Source: an uncultured Lentisphaeria bacterium
GTDB lineage: Bacteria > Verrucomicrobiota > Lentisphaeria > Victivallales > Victivallaceae
Direction of reading: 5' to 3'
Length of the DNA: 6,898 nucleotides
NCBI GenBank assembly: GCA_903821255.1
Contig: CAIJKT010000803.1
Span: 1 to 6,898, forward strand
Position 1 is the stretch's first letter; each line of letters starts with the position of its first letter. Positions 5,959 to 6,898 of the stretch are shown piece by piece. A program made the position numbers and the translations under genes. A model generated the notes under the pieces. That model was given only the letters and a program-made list of their open reading frames with translations. It did no database searches and had not been told where the DNA came from.

Positions 5959-6898
5959 ATGTTTAATTATATCTCTTTTTTAAATCCTGCATGGCTATGG
6001 CTGCTGCTCCTACCGCTTGGCGGAGTTACCTGGCTGTTCATGTCCGGAAAACCAGTCATGAACAAGACCGGATGGATCATCCGGGCGGCGGCGTTCGCTC
6101 TATTGACGCTGGCCGCGGCCGCGCCGGTCTCAACTGTTCACTTCAACAGTCCAGCAGTGCTCGCATTACTCGATGTTTCGGACAGCATAGACGCCGATGC
6201 AACTAAAGCAGCCGGGCTGGCGATCAAAGAACTGCAACATATTTATCCGCAGCTTCAAGTTCGCGAAGTTGGAAAGTCAGAAGAGGATCATTCCCGCCTG
6301 GCCGATGCGCTGCTTCAGGCCGGGGCGGAACTGCGCCGTCAGGGCGGCGGTATTATTTACCTGTTAACTGACGCAGCTGAAACTGATGCCGATCTGTCCC
6401 GCCAATGCCATGAACTTAAACGCGACAGCATTCCTGTTGAGATTAAAACTTTTTCTGCGCCGCGCAGCGGCATTGTACTGCGCCGTGCCGCGCTTCCGCC
6501 GGTTACTTTTCAAGGACAGACTGGCGAGCTGGCATTGACGGTATCCTCCGACAAAGACAAAAATATCAAAATTACAATTAAGGATGCCGGCAGTTCCGAA
6601 GCCGCCGGGGTGGAGCTGCAGCTGCAGCCTGGCGAAAAAGAGTACCGGTTTCCGGTCAACCTGACTACCGGCGGCATACATGAATTTGTCGTCTCCCTGC
6701 CCGATGGTCAGAGCATTCGCACCGCTACTTTTGTCAACCCTCCTTACAGTATTATGCTGCTGAGCAAACATCCGGAAAAAGACCGTGAACTGCTCCAGCA
6801 TATCTTTGGCAATGCGGCTGTTATCAATACCGGGTTTCAAGCCGGTAAATTGAGTGAAACCGCGCTAACTGTAATTGGCGAGGGCACGGCGTCAACGC
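5959..6898 (+). CDS. BatA/VWA/amidotransferase-like membrane protein, 3' end outside the window
   Basis: The frame from ATG 5959 stays open to the window end, giving 313 residues and no stop, so the gene is partial. The N-terminus FLNPAWLWLLLLPL is typical of BatA/BatB-type proteins, with membrane helices at about 11-28 and 39-57. The VWA domain has an intact MIDAS, DVSDS (72-76), and a second conserved strand IIYLLTDAAET with T137-D138. A beta-sandwich (about 175-260) follows, then PYSIMLLSKHPEKDRELL (263-280). That stretch looks like the start of the class I glutamine-amidotransferase-like fold that ends large planctomycete VWA proteins; its remainder and any final membrane helix should lie beyond 6898. 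The start is 3 nt after the stop of the upstream gene, with which it shares domain order. It is the likely metal-binding, ligand-engaging VWA subunit of the operon. This is inferred from MIDAS integrity, and the ligand is unknown. Confidence 0.88.
   Translation, partial: MFNYISFLNPAWLWLLLLPLGGVTWLFMSGKPVMNKTGWIIRAAAFALLTLAAAAPVSTVHFNSPAVLALLDVSDSIDADATKAAGLAIKELQHIYPQLQVREVGKSEEDHSRLADALLQAGAELRRQGGGIIYLLTDAAETDADLSRQCHELKRDSIPVEIKTFSAPRSGIVLRRAALPPVTFQGQTGELALTVSSDKDKNIKITIKDAGSSEAAGVELQLQPGEKEYRFPVNLTTGGIHEFVVSLPDGQSIRTATFVNPPYSIMLLSKHPEKDRELLQHIFGNAAVINTGFQAGKLSETALTVIGEGTAST

Noticed and set aside
6616..6627. 12-bp palindrome CTGCAGCTGCAG
   Set aside because: It sits inside codons for Leu-Gln-Leu-Gln of a well-supported gene and is explained by coding; no sign of a regulatory site.
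6364..6840. 158-residue open frame on the - strand
   Set aside because: It lies opposite the + strand VWA protein, whose MIDAS and membrane helices are convincing. The antisense product has no coherent domain and is a complement artefact.
1..6898. A novel defence, mobile or CRISPR system
   Set aside because: No nuclease, helicase, reverse transcriptase, integrase, transposase, toxin-antitoxin or array repeats are visible. The MoxR/VWA genes are of the widespread chromosomal type, though MoxR-VWA modules also occur in some defence ternary systems, whose additional effector genes are absent here.

Overview
The window is 6.9 kb of tightly packed bacterial DNA with every recognisable gene on the + strand. 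It most resembles a Lentisphaerota (Victivallis/Lentisphaera-like) or other PVC-superphylum chromosome. Two things point there. One is a pseudopilin-like protein with the [13 protein letters not shown] leader and a [11 protein letters not shown] motif, a family hugely expanded in Lentisphaerae and Planctomycetes. The other is a MoxR operon whose large membrane proteins have the layout seen in those phyla. The assignment rests on recalled family features, not on a search.

Left part (1-1105): the end of a small protein gene of unknown function, probably cut by the window edge, is followed 26 nt later by a prepilin-like gene (374-1102). Its cleavage site and C-terminal motif are both non-canonical. 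An 82-nt gap follows (1103-1184). It holds a small hairpin, a perfect 13-bp direct repeat and a short palindrome overlapping the first repeat copy. It is the only spacer in the window large enough for a dedicated promoter or operator, but no convincing -35/-10 pair is visible.

Right part (1185-6898, running off the edge): five genes with overlaps or gaps of under 20 nt, almost certainly one operon. In order they are: a short DUF4175-like three-helix membrane protein with a long Ser/Gly/Asn-rich tail; a MoxR-family AAA+ ATPase; a DUF58 protein with a von Willebrand A (VWA)-type metal site; a BatA-like membrane protein with a degenerate VWA domain; and a second, paralogous BatA/VWA/amidotransferase-like membrane protein with an intact metal site, truncated by the window end. 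By analogy with MoxR/RavA-VWA systems, the ATPase probably remodels or activates the VWA proteins: the DUF58 protein in the cytoplasm and the two large ones at the membrane. The physiological substrate is not known for this branch.

I see no RNA gene, CRISPR array, insertion sequence, integrase or clear intrinsic terminator. The window is a variant of a known gene neighbourhood. Its less described parts are the shortened DUF4175-like protein and the pairing of a metal-site-less with a metal-site-containing VWA membrane protein.
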